Shown here: in pieces, positions 9,627 to 19,007 of the stretch | How the letters are laid out: every line of letters starts with the position of its first letter | How positions within the stretch are numbered: the first letter of the stretch is position 1 | From: Mycobacteroides chelonae | GTDB lineage: Bacteria; Actinomycetota; Actinomycetes; Mycobacteriales; Mycobacteriaceae | Assembly: GCF_016767715.1 (NCBI RefSeq) | Contig: NZ_CP050145.1 | Location: 930,001 to 994,000 of the forward strand | Reading direction: 5' to 3' | DNA: 64,000 nt | Notes under the pieces: generated by a model | The model's input: the letters and a program-made list of their open reading frames with translations, nothing else | What the model was told of the DNA's origin: nothing | Databases searched by the model: none | Made by a program: the position numbers and the translations under genes

Positions 9627-10741
9627 GTATTGGCAAGGGCAGGCTGATTGCCATCATCGCCGCAGTCGGAATCGGTGCCGCTGCCGTCGTCGGCGCGGGT
9701 GCGTACTACGTGAAATCGCAGATCGACCACATCACGTTGACTGCGCAGTTCGACAGTGCGTCCGGGTTGTATGAGTCGAATGTCGTTGCGGTGCTGGGTA
9801 TGCCGGTTGGCAAGATCACGAAGATCACGCCGCAGTCCGGGTACGTGGATGTCGAGTTCACCGTCGACAACCAAGTTAAGGTTCCCGTCGATGTGCAAGC
9901 GGTCACCTTGTCGACCTCGATTTTGACCGACCGCCAGGTCGAGCTGACCCCCCCGTATCGCGGCGGCCCGACGCTCAAGGACGGTGACACCATCGGTCTG
10001 GATAAGACGAAGACGCCGGTCGAGTTCGACCAGGTGCTGGGCGTATTCGACAAGTTGTCGGTGTCGCTCAAGGGAGACGGCAAGGGGCAGGGACCCGTTG
10101 CCGACGTCATCGACTCCGTAGCGGGGATCGCCGACGGTAACGGCGAGAAGATTAAGACCGGTCTCGGAGAATTGGCCAGGGCGCTGCGGCTCAGCTCTGA
10201 AGGCGGTGTGACCACTCGCGAGCAGATGACGACCATCATCAAGAATCTCAGCTCATTGTTCGATGCCGCGGCGCGCAACGACGCGCAGTTGCGCCAGTTC
10301 GCCTCGTCTATTCGTCAGCTCAGTCAGGTCCTCGACGATGAGGCGCTGGGCACAGGTGCCACCGGCCGCAAGCTCACTGACTTGATCAAGCAGGCCGGCG
10401 ATGTGATGGAGGCCAACCGTGACCACATCAAGCAGACCGTCGTCAACGGCAATACCGCACTGAAAGCGGCCGTTGATGAACAGCGCAATTTGGGTGAGCT
10501 CTTGGATGTTGCGCCCCTAGCGCTGGAGAACCTCTACAACAGTGTTGACCGGGACAACAAATCCCTGCGGGTGCGGTTACTCACCGAGCGTTTGATCTTC
10601 GACAACGGCACCGCCAAGGAGATCTGCAACATGATGGGCCTGCGCCAACTGGGCTGTGGCACTGGAACATCACAGGACTACGGCCCCGACTTCGGGCTGA
10701 CCTACGTCCTGGACGGTCTCGCGGCGATGGGCCAGAAGTGA
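9623..10741 (+). CDS. mceD: Mce protein D of operon 1
   Basis: A 372-residue Mce subunit. The ATG at 9623 overlaps the mceC stop (ATGA) and leads straight into a membrane anchor (about residues 6-26), then an MCE domain with SGLYESNVVAVLGMPVGKI and a long helical part rich in Gln, Asp and Leu. The last residues carry paired cysteines (CNMMGLRQLGC). There is no proline-rich tail. It is followed without a gap by mceE. Confidence 0.9.
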   Translation: MSIGKGRLIAIIAAVGIGAAAVVGAGAYYVKSQIDHITLTAQFDSASGLYESNVVAVLGMPVGKITKITPQSGYVDVEFTVDNQVKVPVDVQAVTLSTSILTDRQVELTPPYRGGPTLKDGDTIGLDKTKTPVEFDQVLGVFDKLSVSLKGDGKGQGPVADVIDSVAGIADGNGEKIKTGLGELARALRLSSEGGVTTREQMTTIIKNLSSLFDAAARNDAQLRQFASSIRQLSQVLDDEALGTGATGRKLTDLIKQAGDVMEANRDHIKQTVVNGNTALKAAVDEQRNLGELLDVAPLALENLYNSVDRDNKSLRVRLLTERLIFDNGTAKEICNMMGLRQLGCGTGTSQDYGPDFGLTYVLDGLAAMGQK

Positions 10742-11964
10742 TGACGCGACACAAGGCCTTGACCCTCTCGGTTATGGCCATTCTGATGACATCGGCGTGC
10801 TCGACCAACGGCCTGGGTGATCTGCCGCTGCCGGCCCCTGGTGTCGGATCCGGCGGCTATCACCTGACGGCCTTGTTCTCGAATGTGCTCAACCTGCCGG
10901 ACAAGGCCAAGGTGAAGCTCGCCGGTGCCGATGTGGGTCAGGTCGACGACACGCGGGTGCAGAACTACACCGCCATCACCACGCTGCGCATCCTCAACGG
11001 CGTTCGACTTCCTAAGGGCAGCACAGCCGAACTGCGTTCGGCCACACCGCTGGGCGACGTTTTCGTCTCCATCCGACCGCCCGCGGGTGCTGCTGAGTTG
11101 TACTTGGACGCTCCCATCCTGCGGGAAGGTGACACGATCGGCCTAGACTCGACGAGGGCTGCCGCTACTGTGGAATCCGTCCTGAGCTCGGCCGCCCTGG
11201 TCTCCAACGGGGGCGCGGTCCGCAATCTGACCAACATCGTTAACGGGTTGGGTAGAGCGACCGGCGATCAGGGCCAGGCGCTGGGCGACCTGATCAAGGA
11301 CTCCAATCATCTTCTCAACGTGCTGGATTCGCGATCGTCGCAGCTATCGGAATCCCTGGTGCAGACTTCGGAGTTCGCCGACCGAATCAATGCCAAGAAC
11401 CAAACACTCACGGATATCGTGAAGCAAGCCGATCCGGCCACCGCAACTCTGGCCGCGAACACCGCGCAACTGTCCGAGCTAGTGATGCAGATCGGCGACG
11501 TCACTAAGCAATTGCAGAGGTTCCCGTCGATCGCCGGCACCGATACCAGCGGGCACAGCGTTATCAAGGATGCCAACACCGTGGCGCGGGCGTGGAACGA
11601 TATGGCGCAGGACCCGAATATCAGCCTGGCCCAAATCAATCGGATGCTTCCGCCGATGATCAAGTCCACCGCGGGAAGCTCACTGTCGCTGCGGATCAGC
11701 ATCGACAAGTTGGTTCTGGGATCCGTTGGCGATGCCGGGGCATCGGCCGACATCGGCTCGCACGGCCCGAAACGGTACGACTGGGCCCAGCTGGTCGGCT
11801 CATTCAAATACACCTTGTGGCGGCTGCAGGAGCGCGTAGTGGGCAAAGGCGCATACGGCGACGAGGTCCCGGTCCGTCCCAGCCCGGCGGAACCCGGCGT
11901 CATCAAACCAGGGCTCCCAAGCGCGTCCGTGGCGCCCGTACCGAAGGCGGGAGGCGGAAGATGA
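10738..11964 (+). CDS. mceE: Mce lipoprotein E of operon 1
   Basis: A 408-residue Mce subunit, the member that is usually a lipoprotein. A signal peptide ends in LMTSAC with Cys21 as the likely acylated residue. Threonine rather than leucine at -3 makes the lipobox slightly unusual. The MCE domain includes PDKAKVKLAGADVGQV. Start choice: GTG at 10738 overlaps the mceD stop by four bases. ATG at 10741 is equally possible and shortens the protein by one residue. The C-terminus is rich in Pro and Gly. Coupled to mceF by ATGA at 11961. Confidence 0.9.
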   Translation: MMTRHKALTLSVMAILMTSACSTNGLGDLPLPAPGVGSGGYHLTALFSNVLNLPDKAKVKLAGADVGQVDDTRVQNYTAITTLRILNGVRLPKGSTAELRSATPLGDVFVSIRPPAGAAELYLDAPILREGDTIGLDSTRAAATVESVLSSAALVSNGGAVRNLTNIVNGLGRATGDQGQALGDLIKDSNHLLNVLDSRSSQLSESLVQTSEFADRINAKNQTLTDIVKQADPATATLAANTAQLSELVMQIGDVTKQLQRFPSIAGTDTSGHSVIKDANTVARAWNDMAQDPNISLAQINRMLPPMIKSTAGSSLSLRISIDKLVLGSVGDAGASADIGSHGPKRYDWAQLVGSFKYTLWRLQERVVGKGAYGDEVPVRPSPAEPGVIKPGLPSASVAPVPKAGGGR

Positions 11965-13211
11965 TTAACGAGGCTGCCAACCTGATCGTGGCCGTAGTTC
12001 GTGCCGGTCACCGCCGGAAGGCGGCCTTGTCGAGTCTTGCGTTGGCTGCAACGCTCGTGCTCGCGGTGGCATACCTGTTGGTGGGGGCGTTGCGTGTCAA
12101 CCCATTTGCCTCGACGTATCGGGTGATGGTGCAGCTGCCGGAGTCCGGTGGGTTGTTACCTAATCAGGATGTGGCGTTGCGGGGGGTCAAGATTGGGACG
12201 GTGCAGTCGCTCGAGATTACCCAGCAGGGTGTGAATGTGACCGCCCAGATTCAATCCAGGTACCGGATTCCGACTGCGGCGAAAGTCCGCGTGACGGGTT
12301 TGTCGGCAGCCGGTGAGCAGTACCTCAACTTCGAGGGCGGGCCCGGTCAGCAAGGCCCGTTCCTCAAGGACGGCGCCGTGATCTCTGAGGGTGCGCAGGT
12401 GCCGGTGACGTTGGCCAAGCTGTTGGCTGATGCCGATGGTCTGCTGGCGCAGGTGGATCCCAAGAAGCTGGAGCTCATTAAGAAGGAATTGAGCCTGAGC
12501 AAGGAAGGCCCGCGCAAGCTCACCGAGATCATCGACGGCGGCACCTTCTTGCTGAGCACCCTGGATTCGGTGCTGCCCGAGACCACCAGCCTGCTCAAGA
12601 CCAGCCGGGTGGTGCTCACCTTGGCCGCCGACAAGAACTCGGGCATCCAAGCCACCGCCAACGAGCTGGGCCGCACCCTGCGCGGCGTGGACAAGATGCA
12701 AAACGGCTACCGCACCCTGCTGGAACAAACACCAAAAGCCTTGTCGGGGGTAGACAATCTGTTCGCCGACAACTCGGACACCATGGTGACCCTGCTGGGT
12801 AATCTCGCTACCACCTCGAAGCTTCTTTATCTGCGCGTACCGGCGATCAACGCGCTGTTCCCCAACAACCGCGGATCGGTGCTGGATTCGTACGCCGACG
12901 TCATGCGAGAGAACGGCATCTGGGTGACGGCGGATCTCTACCCCCGTTATGCCTGTGACTATGGGACACCGCGCCTGCAGGCTTCATCTGCCGCCTTCAC
13001 CGAACCATTCCTCTACACCTACTGTGGGGACGAGGATCCGGCGGTTCTGATCCGCGGCGCCAAGAACGCACCGCGACCAGCAGGGGACGATGCGGCGGGC
13101 GCACCGTCAGGGGCGGATCTCGGAAGGACCACCAACCCCACGCCGCAGGGGCGGTTCACCGTACCCACCCCCTACGGCGGACCGACATTACCGATCGAAC
13201 CCCCGCAATGA
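11961..13211 (+). CDS. mceF: Mce protein F of operon 1
   Basis: The final Mce subunit of operon 1, 416 residues. The ATG at 11961 overlaps the mceE stop and gives the usual N-terminus with a membrane anchor (about residues 25-45), followed by an MCE domain with GGLLPNQDVALRGVKIG and a helical domain. The last 60 residues are low-complexity (Pro, Gly, Ala). A longer open frame from 11592 runs across mceE and is not used. No mas (Mce-associated) genes follow, unlike operon 2. The next kilobase has no clear gene. Confidence 0.9.
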   Translation: MINEAANLIVAVVRAGHRRKAALSSLALAATLVLAVAYLLVGALRVNPFASTYRVMVQLPESGGLLPNQDVALRGVKIGTVQSLEITQQGVNVTAQIQSRYRIPTAAKVRVTGLSAAGEQYLNFEGGPGQQGPFLKDGAVISEGAQVPVTLAKLLADADGLLAQVDPKKLELIKKELSLSKEGPRKLTEIIDGGTFLLSTLDSVLPETTSLLKTSRVVLTLAADKNSGIQATANELGRTLRGVDKMQNGYRTLLEQTPKALSGVDNLFADNSDTMVTLLGNLATTSKLLYLRVPAINALFPNNRGSVLDSYADVMRENGIWVTADLYPRYACDYGTPRLQASSAAFTEPFLYTYCGDEDPAVLIRGAKNAPRPAGDDAAGAPSGADLGRTTNPTPQGRFTVPTPYGGPTLPIEPPQ

Positions 13212-14173
13212 ACGGGGGGACATGCGGTTACCGCGACACACTTCGAAAGCTGCCTGTCTGGAGCGCACACGCTGCGCAGCGTTCGAGGAGGACCCTAACC
13301 ATGTGTATCGCCCGAACGCGGTGAGCCGATAGCCGCCACCGCCACACCGAAGCTTCCAAGACCTCCACGAACACCGAAGACACATCGGTCCAATGTGATC
13401 GCCTCCACCCACAACGATATTGTGGGCGGTACTGGCAGGTCGGGCCCCCTTTCTGACCAGGCATGATCTCGAGAACAACGTCCTGACCGCACCTGTGACG
13501 GCGACCGCGCTCTACTCTGGCGCCCAAATGGGCGCCGCCATCAACCAAGTCGCGCATCTGATCAACACAGTAATGCGGAACCGAATCAATGCCTCCGACA
13601 ACACGACATGCGCCGAGCGAAAACAACAAGCGGCAGGACCCCAAACCGTCCCACAGCGAGTAGATTACGAAACATAGCCATTGAAGAAACGCCACCGCAG
13701 CGCCCCTCAACTACGGCCCCTTCTGCGTCATACGGAATGGCCAACATCATCCGGACAAATCCATCCCCAACTTTCCGAAAAAGATGGCCAAATACCATGT
13801 CGCAACGGCCCACTAAATCCGGAACGGACGCACATCGTCCTGCGGGCATGGGCTTGCCGCTGTAATACACGAGCTGTGCAACAGAAACACCAGGGTGCCG
13901 GACAGCTGCATCCGCAGACTGCGGAGGCTTCCAATACGTGATCCCGTTGCGGGTCCTTGAGTTATCCGTGGGGTTTGAAGCCGTTGCGTTGCGCTGACTC
14001 CGATACGACCCTCACATCGGACTCCGATCGACAGCTCAGGCTCCCGTTCACGTGCATCCACATCGCCACCCAAATAGTCAGCTAGTCGCTGGCTGCTGCA
14101 CTTGAATTAAGCGACTCGCAGTATTAGCTAGTTGGCATTTCTTGTGGCTTTCCTTATGGGTGCGTCGTACGTA
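13212..14173. other. Gene-poor stretch after mce operon 1
   Basis: About 960 bases with only short open frames on both strands (for example 13228-13710 minus and 13420-13677 plus), none of which resembles a family I know. A strong AGGAGG near 13288 precedes an ATG at 13301, but that frame stops after seven codons. Probably decayed or non-coding DNA. Confidence 0.45.
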
Positions 14174-15878
14174 CTACCTTGCTGCTGTTGGTGTTTCCGT
14201 GGTATCGAACGAATCGTCGTGCGTCGTCTCGGCCACAGCGAGCGGAGCCGCTGCGGAATCGCGGAACGTGTAACTTTCGGCGGGCACGAAGTGGATGCTG
14301 TGACGCCAGAGCGATTGGCGGAAACCAAACGACGGTCTGATCGCGGGGTTGTCCTTTTGTGAGTTGGCAAAATGCGTGCGCTTGACGTTAAATTTGCCCA
14401 TTTGCCGCTCCACAAGGTACCACCGCATGGTTCTTGCTCCGCGCACCACCAACTCATGCCAATGGTCGTGTGCCTGCTGGGTGACCTCCGCGATGCGAGC
14501 ACCCCGTGCGCGGGCCTCGACGATTACCCGGACCGCGTGACGGGTGTCTTCTTCTTTCATGCCCGGCCACCCTGTGCTGGTCCACGAGTAGGGACCGAAC
14601 AGCATCCAGCGGTTAGGCGTCTGAGGAAGTGTGACTCCACCGAAGGCCTGGAGCTTGTGTTCCCGGTAGAAGGTGCCCAGATCAAAGCCGTCCTTCCCGG
14701 TCACCGCGCCGACGGGAAAGGCTTCGACGTCCGAGGCCACCAGATAGCCGGTGGCGGGCACGATCACATCGTAGTCGTGGTCAGTGCCGTCGATGGTGCG
14801 CAGACCCGTCTTGGTAAAACGTTCGATTCCCGTGGTGATGAGGTGGGTGTTTGACCTGTTCAGAGACCTCACGAACGTGGTGTTCAGGGTGGGCTGGTTG
14901 CCGAGGAAGCCGTACTGGGGCATCAGCTGTTGGCGGGTGTGCCGGTCACGTACCGCGATCAGCAACCACAGCCTGTATAAAGCGCGCAGTAGGGCTTCGA
15001 CAGGCGGAATGAGCACTTTCGCCACGGGCACGGGAACATTCGTTGCTAGGATGGCCCCACCCTGAATGATGTTGAACAAAAACAGGTTTAGCAGACGCTG
15101 AACCTGGGGGTGGTTAAGGAGCTTGCGACTCTGCGGACCCAGCCTGAAATCAGGCTTGGGTATCGACCACACTGCAGTGCGCTGGAATACGTCGACCTGC
15201 GCGGCTGTCTTGGCGAGCTCAGGGGCGATCTGTACCGCACTAGGGCCGGTCCCAATCACTGCCACACGTTTGCCTGTGTAGTCATAGTCGTGATCCCAGG
15301 CGTTGGGCGGCATCAGCTTTCCGTCGTACTGGTCCTGTCCCGGGATCCCGGTCTCGCCCTCGGGGGCGGTTCAGGAAGAAGCCGGTCGCCCGTATGACGA
15401 ACCGGGCGGTGATTTCTCCGCCGCCCGCCAGGTGCAGGGACCAGAAGGCGCCCTCTTCGTCCCACACCTCGCGTTCTATCTCGATCCCGAATCGCGCATG
15501 CTTGCGGAGGTCGAAGTGCTCGACCGCCCGCAACAGATAGGACTGCACCTCGCCGCCTTCGGCAAAGACCCGTGACCAATCCGGATTGCGGAAGAAGGTG
15601 AATTGAAACGCGAATGACGGTATGTCGACGGCGACTCCGGGATACGAGTTGGTCCGCCACTGTCCACCGAAGTCCACATCCCGGTCCAGGATCACAAAGT
15701 TGTCGATGCCCGCCTTGCGTAGCCGATAGCCGGCGCAGATACCGGCTATCCCGGCGCCGATGACCGCCACCTCGAACTGGGGCACAGCTGCCCTCGGGCT
15801 AGTCAGTGCGCGCGGGCTCGCTAAGGAGTCCGAGCCAGCGCTGGTCAATCCTGCGCACGGCGCCACCACCCTTCCCAT
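14174..15878 (-). pseudogene. Frameshifted Baeyer-Villiger-type flavin monooxygenase
   Basis: Two minus-strand frames together make one BVMO-family protein. The N-terminal part (from 15878) carries the FAD-binding VIGAGIAG and the GGQWRTNSYPG segment. The C-terminal part (to 14174) carries the NADPH-binding VIGTGPSA and the conserved NRW..FGPYSWTSTGW region. They are split by one extra base in a run of five G at 15362-15366: removing one restores NRPEGETGIPG and joins them. The full reading frame would be about 567 residues, the right size. The gene may be inactive, phase-variable through the G run, or a sequencing error. Its fingerprint region reads YDGKLMPPNAW, lacking the canonical His. 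It is divergent from the membrane-protein gene at 16004. Confidence 0.85.
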
Positions 15879-16003
15879 ATTACGACTATTCGCATAGGAT
15901 CATTATCCACATAAGGGTGTGCGTCAAGCCCTGAAGCACCGGCAGGGGTGTGAGCAATGGATTGCCCACGATGCCCCATGGATTTCCAGAAGCGAGGCAT
16001 TAC

Positions 16004-16804
16004 GTGACATCGCACACCCGCGTTGAAGAATCGGATTCATCGTCGACGAGAGAGGGGGCCCTCGAGCGCGGGCTTGAGCGCCTAGCGTCTTTTCTTGGTA
16101 AACCCGCAAACACACGCGCGCTGTACGGTTTAGCTGTATTCGTCCTGGCCCTGGTCGGACTGGGACTTTTCGGCGTGGTGCATTGGATACTCCCAGAAGG
16201 CGGTGATTTCGCCGGCACCATCGCGTTCTACGGCAAATACCAAGTGCTGATCAAAGCCGGGCTCGCACTGGCAGGCGTCGGAGCGGTCGTGGTGGTCACC
16301 GTAATCGGTGTGCTCGCGGCACTGTTCTGGCATCTCGACACCAGTAAGCACCATGTCCTCTCCTGGGTTGCCGTCGTCAGCGACACCATATTTGCCACAA
16401 CTATGTTCATCGAGATCAGCCTCGCCGCCGCACCGGCACTGCTATATGGGCACGTGTCCAATGAAATCATCCATGCCTTGCACATCATTCCCTTTGCCTC
16501 CGCCTACGTACTCGGTGTCGTGTGGATCCCGAACGTTGCCGCGACTCTTCTCATCGGATCCCGGTCCGGACTTTTCCCGGCGTGGCTTAAGGCGTTGGGG
16601 CTGACCACGATCGGGGCGGACCTCATGGCCGTCCTGGCCGTGACGACACTCAACGGCCCCCTCAATGGAGTGAACGGCCTTATCTCGTTCTACATACCGG
16701 CGTTCGTACCCACCTCGTGGTTCATCATGTTGGCCGTGTGGAGCGTCGTGCACTGGGCAGACACGCGCACAGCATCACTGGGCGAAAAAGGCTGGGCCGA
16801 GTGA
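16004..16804 (+). CDS. Six-helix membrane protein of unknown function, BVMO neighbour (copy 1)
   Basis: A 266-residue integral membrane protein with about six hydrophobic segments and no family that I can name. It is a clear paralogue of the protein at 32494: both share GKPAN/TKPAN before the first helix, then LPEG.D..GT.AFY.KY, histidines in the fourth helix region (HALH/HLLH), VWIP, and a PLNG.NG motif before the last helix. GTG at 16004 is preferred over the earlier GTG at 15950 because GCGAGG lies six bases upstream and the resulting N-terminus matches the paralogue's length. It is divergent from a BVMO gene, as is its paralogue, and its stop overlaps the next gene by four bases (GTGA). 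A role in moving or holding the BVMO substrate in the membrane is only inferred. Confidence 0.75.
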   Translation: MTSHTRVEESDSSSTREGALERGLERLASFLGKPANTRALYGLAVFVLALVGLGLFGVVHWILPEGGDFAGTIAFYGKYQVLIKAGLALAGVGAVVVVTVIGVLAALFWHLDTSKHHVLSWVAVVSDTIFATTMFIEISLAAAPALLYGHVSNEIIHALHIIPFASAYVLGVVWIPNVAATLLIGSRSGLFPAWLKALGLTTIGADLMAVLAVTTLNGPLNGVNGLISFYIPAFVPTSWFIMLAVWSVVHWADTRTASLGEKGWAE

Positions 16805-17223
16805 GGCGTCAGCAGAGAAAGTCGACGAAGCAGCGATTGGAACGCGCCCTCGAGCGGTACCTGTTCAACCCCACCGTATTTGGGCTCGGAAAGCTTGGTC
16901 TGCGTACATCGTTGGCATCCGAGTTGGAGACGATCGGCCGCCGGACCGGCCGGGTGCGGCGCGTTCCGGTTTCGGCGCAGTTCGATGCGACGGGCGCATG
17001 GGTTATAAGCCAGCATGGCACTGCTTCCGGCTGGGGAAGCAATGTCCTTGCCAACCCGAGTGTTCGGCTGCGGCAAGGAAGGCGGTGGCGCAGCGGTACC
17101 GCTCGGTTCCGGCCGGACGACGACGTGGTCGCGCGGAGTCGAGCGTTTGGCGCTATCGGCGCGCAGGTGGTGAAGGCGTTGGTGACCGCACCGGTATCCG
17201 TGCGAATTGACTTCACCGACTGA
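16801..17223 (+). CDS. Ddn-like nitroreductase/F420-dependent quinone reductase family protein
   Basis: A 140-residue protein of the mycobacterial deazaflavin (F420)-dependent nitroreductase family, the family of Ddn. Such split-beta-barrel enzymes reduce quinones or nitro compounds with F420H2. The typical core is seen: LETIGRRTGRVRRVPV, then GAWVISQHGTASGWGSNVLANPSVRL. The GTG at 16801 overlaps the stop of the membrane-protein gene (GTGA), so the two proteins are probably made together. The substrate is unknown. The coupling suggests a redox function linked to the membrane protein. Confidence 0.75.
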   Translation: MRRQQRKSTKQRLERALERYLFNPTVFGLGKLGLRTSLASELETIGRRTGRVRRVPVSAQFDATGAWVISQHGTASGWGSNVLANPSVRLRQGRRWRSGTARFRPDDDVVARSRAFGAIGAQVVKALVTAPVSVRIDFTD

Positions 17224-17397
17224 ACATCCGTGTGTAGAGGGGGCGAAGGACTTCGCGGATCAGGAAGCGGCTAGCGCTATCTCGTCTCCGCAACGGTGCA
17301 ATCGACGACTGAAGCCGCGCATGCTCTATGGCGCTCGCGGGGCTTTCTGGTAGACCGAGGGCGAGCGGCGGTGGATTCCAGAAATCGGAAACGCCGG

Positions 17398-18242
17398 GCG
17401 CATCCGGGCTTCGAGTACGCCATGGTCACCGATCATGGGACCCAGCCCGCGAAAGTGCGGCAGGTCTAGGATGAGGACTTCTTCGAAGTTCTCGCATCGC
17501 TGTCATTCCTGTCGGCAGTGACATCCCGGATCAGGATCGGGACGACGGTGGCTGTGCTGCCCTTGCGGCATCCGCTGCTCCTGGCGCGGTCGGTGGCCAC
17601 GATCGACCGGCTCATCGATGCCGGGTGGTGCTCGGTGTCGGAGTCGGGGGCGCGAGCGACGAGTACGCCTCCCTCGGTGTCGACTTCTCACGCCGTGGGG
17701 CGATGACAGACGAATATTTGGCCGCGATCCAGCGCATCTGATCGGGCGATTGGGCGTTCGAAGGGAGGTTCTTGCGTTTCGAGGATCTGTTGCCCGGTCC
17801 AACGCCCGCACGTCCTGGCGGCCCGCCAATCTAGGTGGGCGGAGCGTCGGACGCCGCCTTGCGCCGCGCGGCACGTTTCGGAGCAGCTTGGCACCCGACG
17901 TTGCCTACACTTGAGGCGCTCGCAGATGGCAAACGTTGCCTCGCCGAACTCGCCGAGGCGCGGGGCCGCGAACGGCCCGCCATCGCGCCACGGATCACCC
18001 TGAACATCACAGAGAAAACGGTTGCCGCTGAAAATCGGCCCCTGGGCATCGGCACCGTGGCACAGATCCGCGAGGATCTGTGCCGACTCGAAGAGCTCGG
18101 CGTGGGCAGCGTTGTCGTCGATCCCGTGAAACACAGGATCATCTACGACAAACTCACGCTCCCCGGTGTCGGGCGGTCCCCGGCGCAACAAGACGGCACA
18201 GAACTTGCGACCATAGAACAGTTCGCGAAGGAGATCCTTTGA
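17398..18242 (+). pseudogene. Decayed LLM-class (luciferase-like, F420-type) oxidoreductase
   Basis: A luciferase-like monooxygenase-family sequence can be followed from FEYAMVTDHG to IEQFAKEIL, but with several lesions. There are in-frame stops at 17467-17469, at 17739-17741 (the Trp codon of R-I-W-S-G) and at 17832-17834 (the Trp codon of PPIWVGG). There is also a frameshift near 17622, where the frame must change to read VVLGVGVG. The 3' third (17835-18242) is an intact open frame rich in family sequence (VGGASDAALRRAARFGAAWHP). This is a pseudogene. The preceding bases from 17224 may hold its ruined 5' end. Confidence 0.8.
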
Positions 18243-18305
18243 GTTGTCTGCATAAATGCGGTGCCGGATGCGAGATGCTGTCGCGGTTTCGTCCACGCCG
18301 GCCCG

Positions 18306-18884
18306 TCACGCTAGGGGGATTTCGAGGCAACGGTCGAGCATGCGGTGGGCCCTCTCAGCGGATACGGGAGGACTCGACGGCCTGGAGGAGTTCACGGTGA
18401 ACTTGATAATTTCGCGCAGGCCGCCTGCGAGGAACACGGTGAGTGCCTCGAGTTCGTCGTCCGCGAGGGGGGCGGAGCCGTCCTGCTCGCCCCTGGTTCG
18501 TGCGATGGGCTCGCATATCTCCAAGAGCAGTTCGTGGAAGATGTCCGCCAGTCTCTCGGACGCCGCACTGGGACGGAGGTTGCGGACCAGAGGCTCGTAT
18601 CTCATGGACACGTCGACCAGTGTGTGAACTCGACGGATCGGATCGTCGCCCTCGTTTGCGAGTACCGCGGCCCGGAGCTTGTCGATTATCGCCGAGGCCG
18701 CGACGTCATCACGGTCTGTGAAGTGCAGATAGAAAACTTGTCTGCTCACTGAAGCCCGCGTGGCGATCTCGCTCACGGAGACGGATTCGATCCGACGCTC
18801 TCGCAAGAGATCGAGCATCGCTTCTTTCAGTTTCGCCTGTATACGGATGGATCGCGGGTCCGTGCTGCTCGCTCTCGACGGCAT
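18306..18884 (-). CDS. TetR-family repressor, divergent from SDR-hydroxylase-esterase genes
   Basis: A 192-residue TetR-family regulator. The helix-turn-helix is VSVSEIATRASVSRQVFYLHFTDRDDV near residues 30-56, and the remainder is the usual all-helical ligand-binding part. The ATG at 18884 is used. The frame is open up to 19019, but that extension translates the intergenic inverted repeat. It is divergent from the SDR gene at 19008, and the intergenic region holds a 48-bp inverted repeat that is the obvious operator candidate, so it probably controls both itself and the downstream catabolic genes. Confidence 0.87.
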   Translation of the reverse strand: MPSRASSTDPRSIRIQAKLKEAMLDLLRERRIESVSVSEIATRASVSRQVFYLHFTDRDDVAASAIIDKLRAAVLANEGDDPIRRVHTLVDVSMRYEPLVRNLRPSAASERLADIFHELLLEICEPIARTRGEQDGSAPLADDELEALTVFLAGGLREIIKFTVNSSRPSSPPVSAERAHRMLDRCLEIPLA

Positions 18885-18925
18885 GTACCCGCCCTCCGGC
18901 GCTTCGTTGACAGATGTCCAGGATA

Positions 18926-18973
18926 ACGCTAACGTCAATTCGTGGACACATGTCCACGAATTGACGTTAGCGT
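18926..18973. promoter_or_regulatory. Large perfect inverted repeat, likely TetR operator
   Basis: Two 23-base arms (18926-18948 and 18951-18973) are exact reverse complements separated by the two bases CA. The arms begin ACGCTAACGTCAATTCGTGG, and the centre reads GTGGACA-CA-TGTCCAC. It lies 41 bases upstream of the TetR start and 34 bases upstream of the SDR start. A further ATGTCCA at 18914-18920 may be an extra half-site. The arms are longer than a single TetR dimer needs, so two dimers may bind. Confidence 0.7.
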
Positions 18974-19007
18974 GCCGCTTCATTTCGAGAAGGGTTCGGG
19001 CCGCCTT

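Noticed and set aside
13283..13324. Strong AGGAGG followed by ATG after mceF
   Set aside because: The frame stops after seven codons and nothing coupled follows.
13228..13710. 160-codon minus-strand open frame after mce operon 1
   Set aside because: It has no ribosome-binding site, a Cys/Arg/Trp-rich composition typical of chance frames, and no family resemblance.
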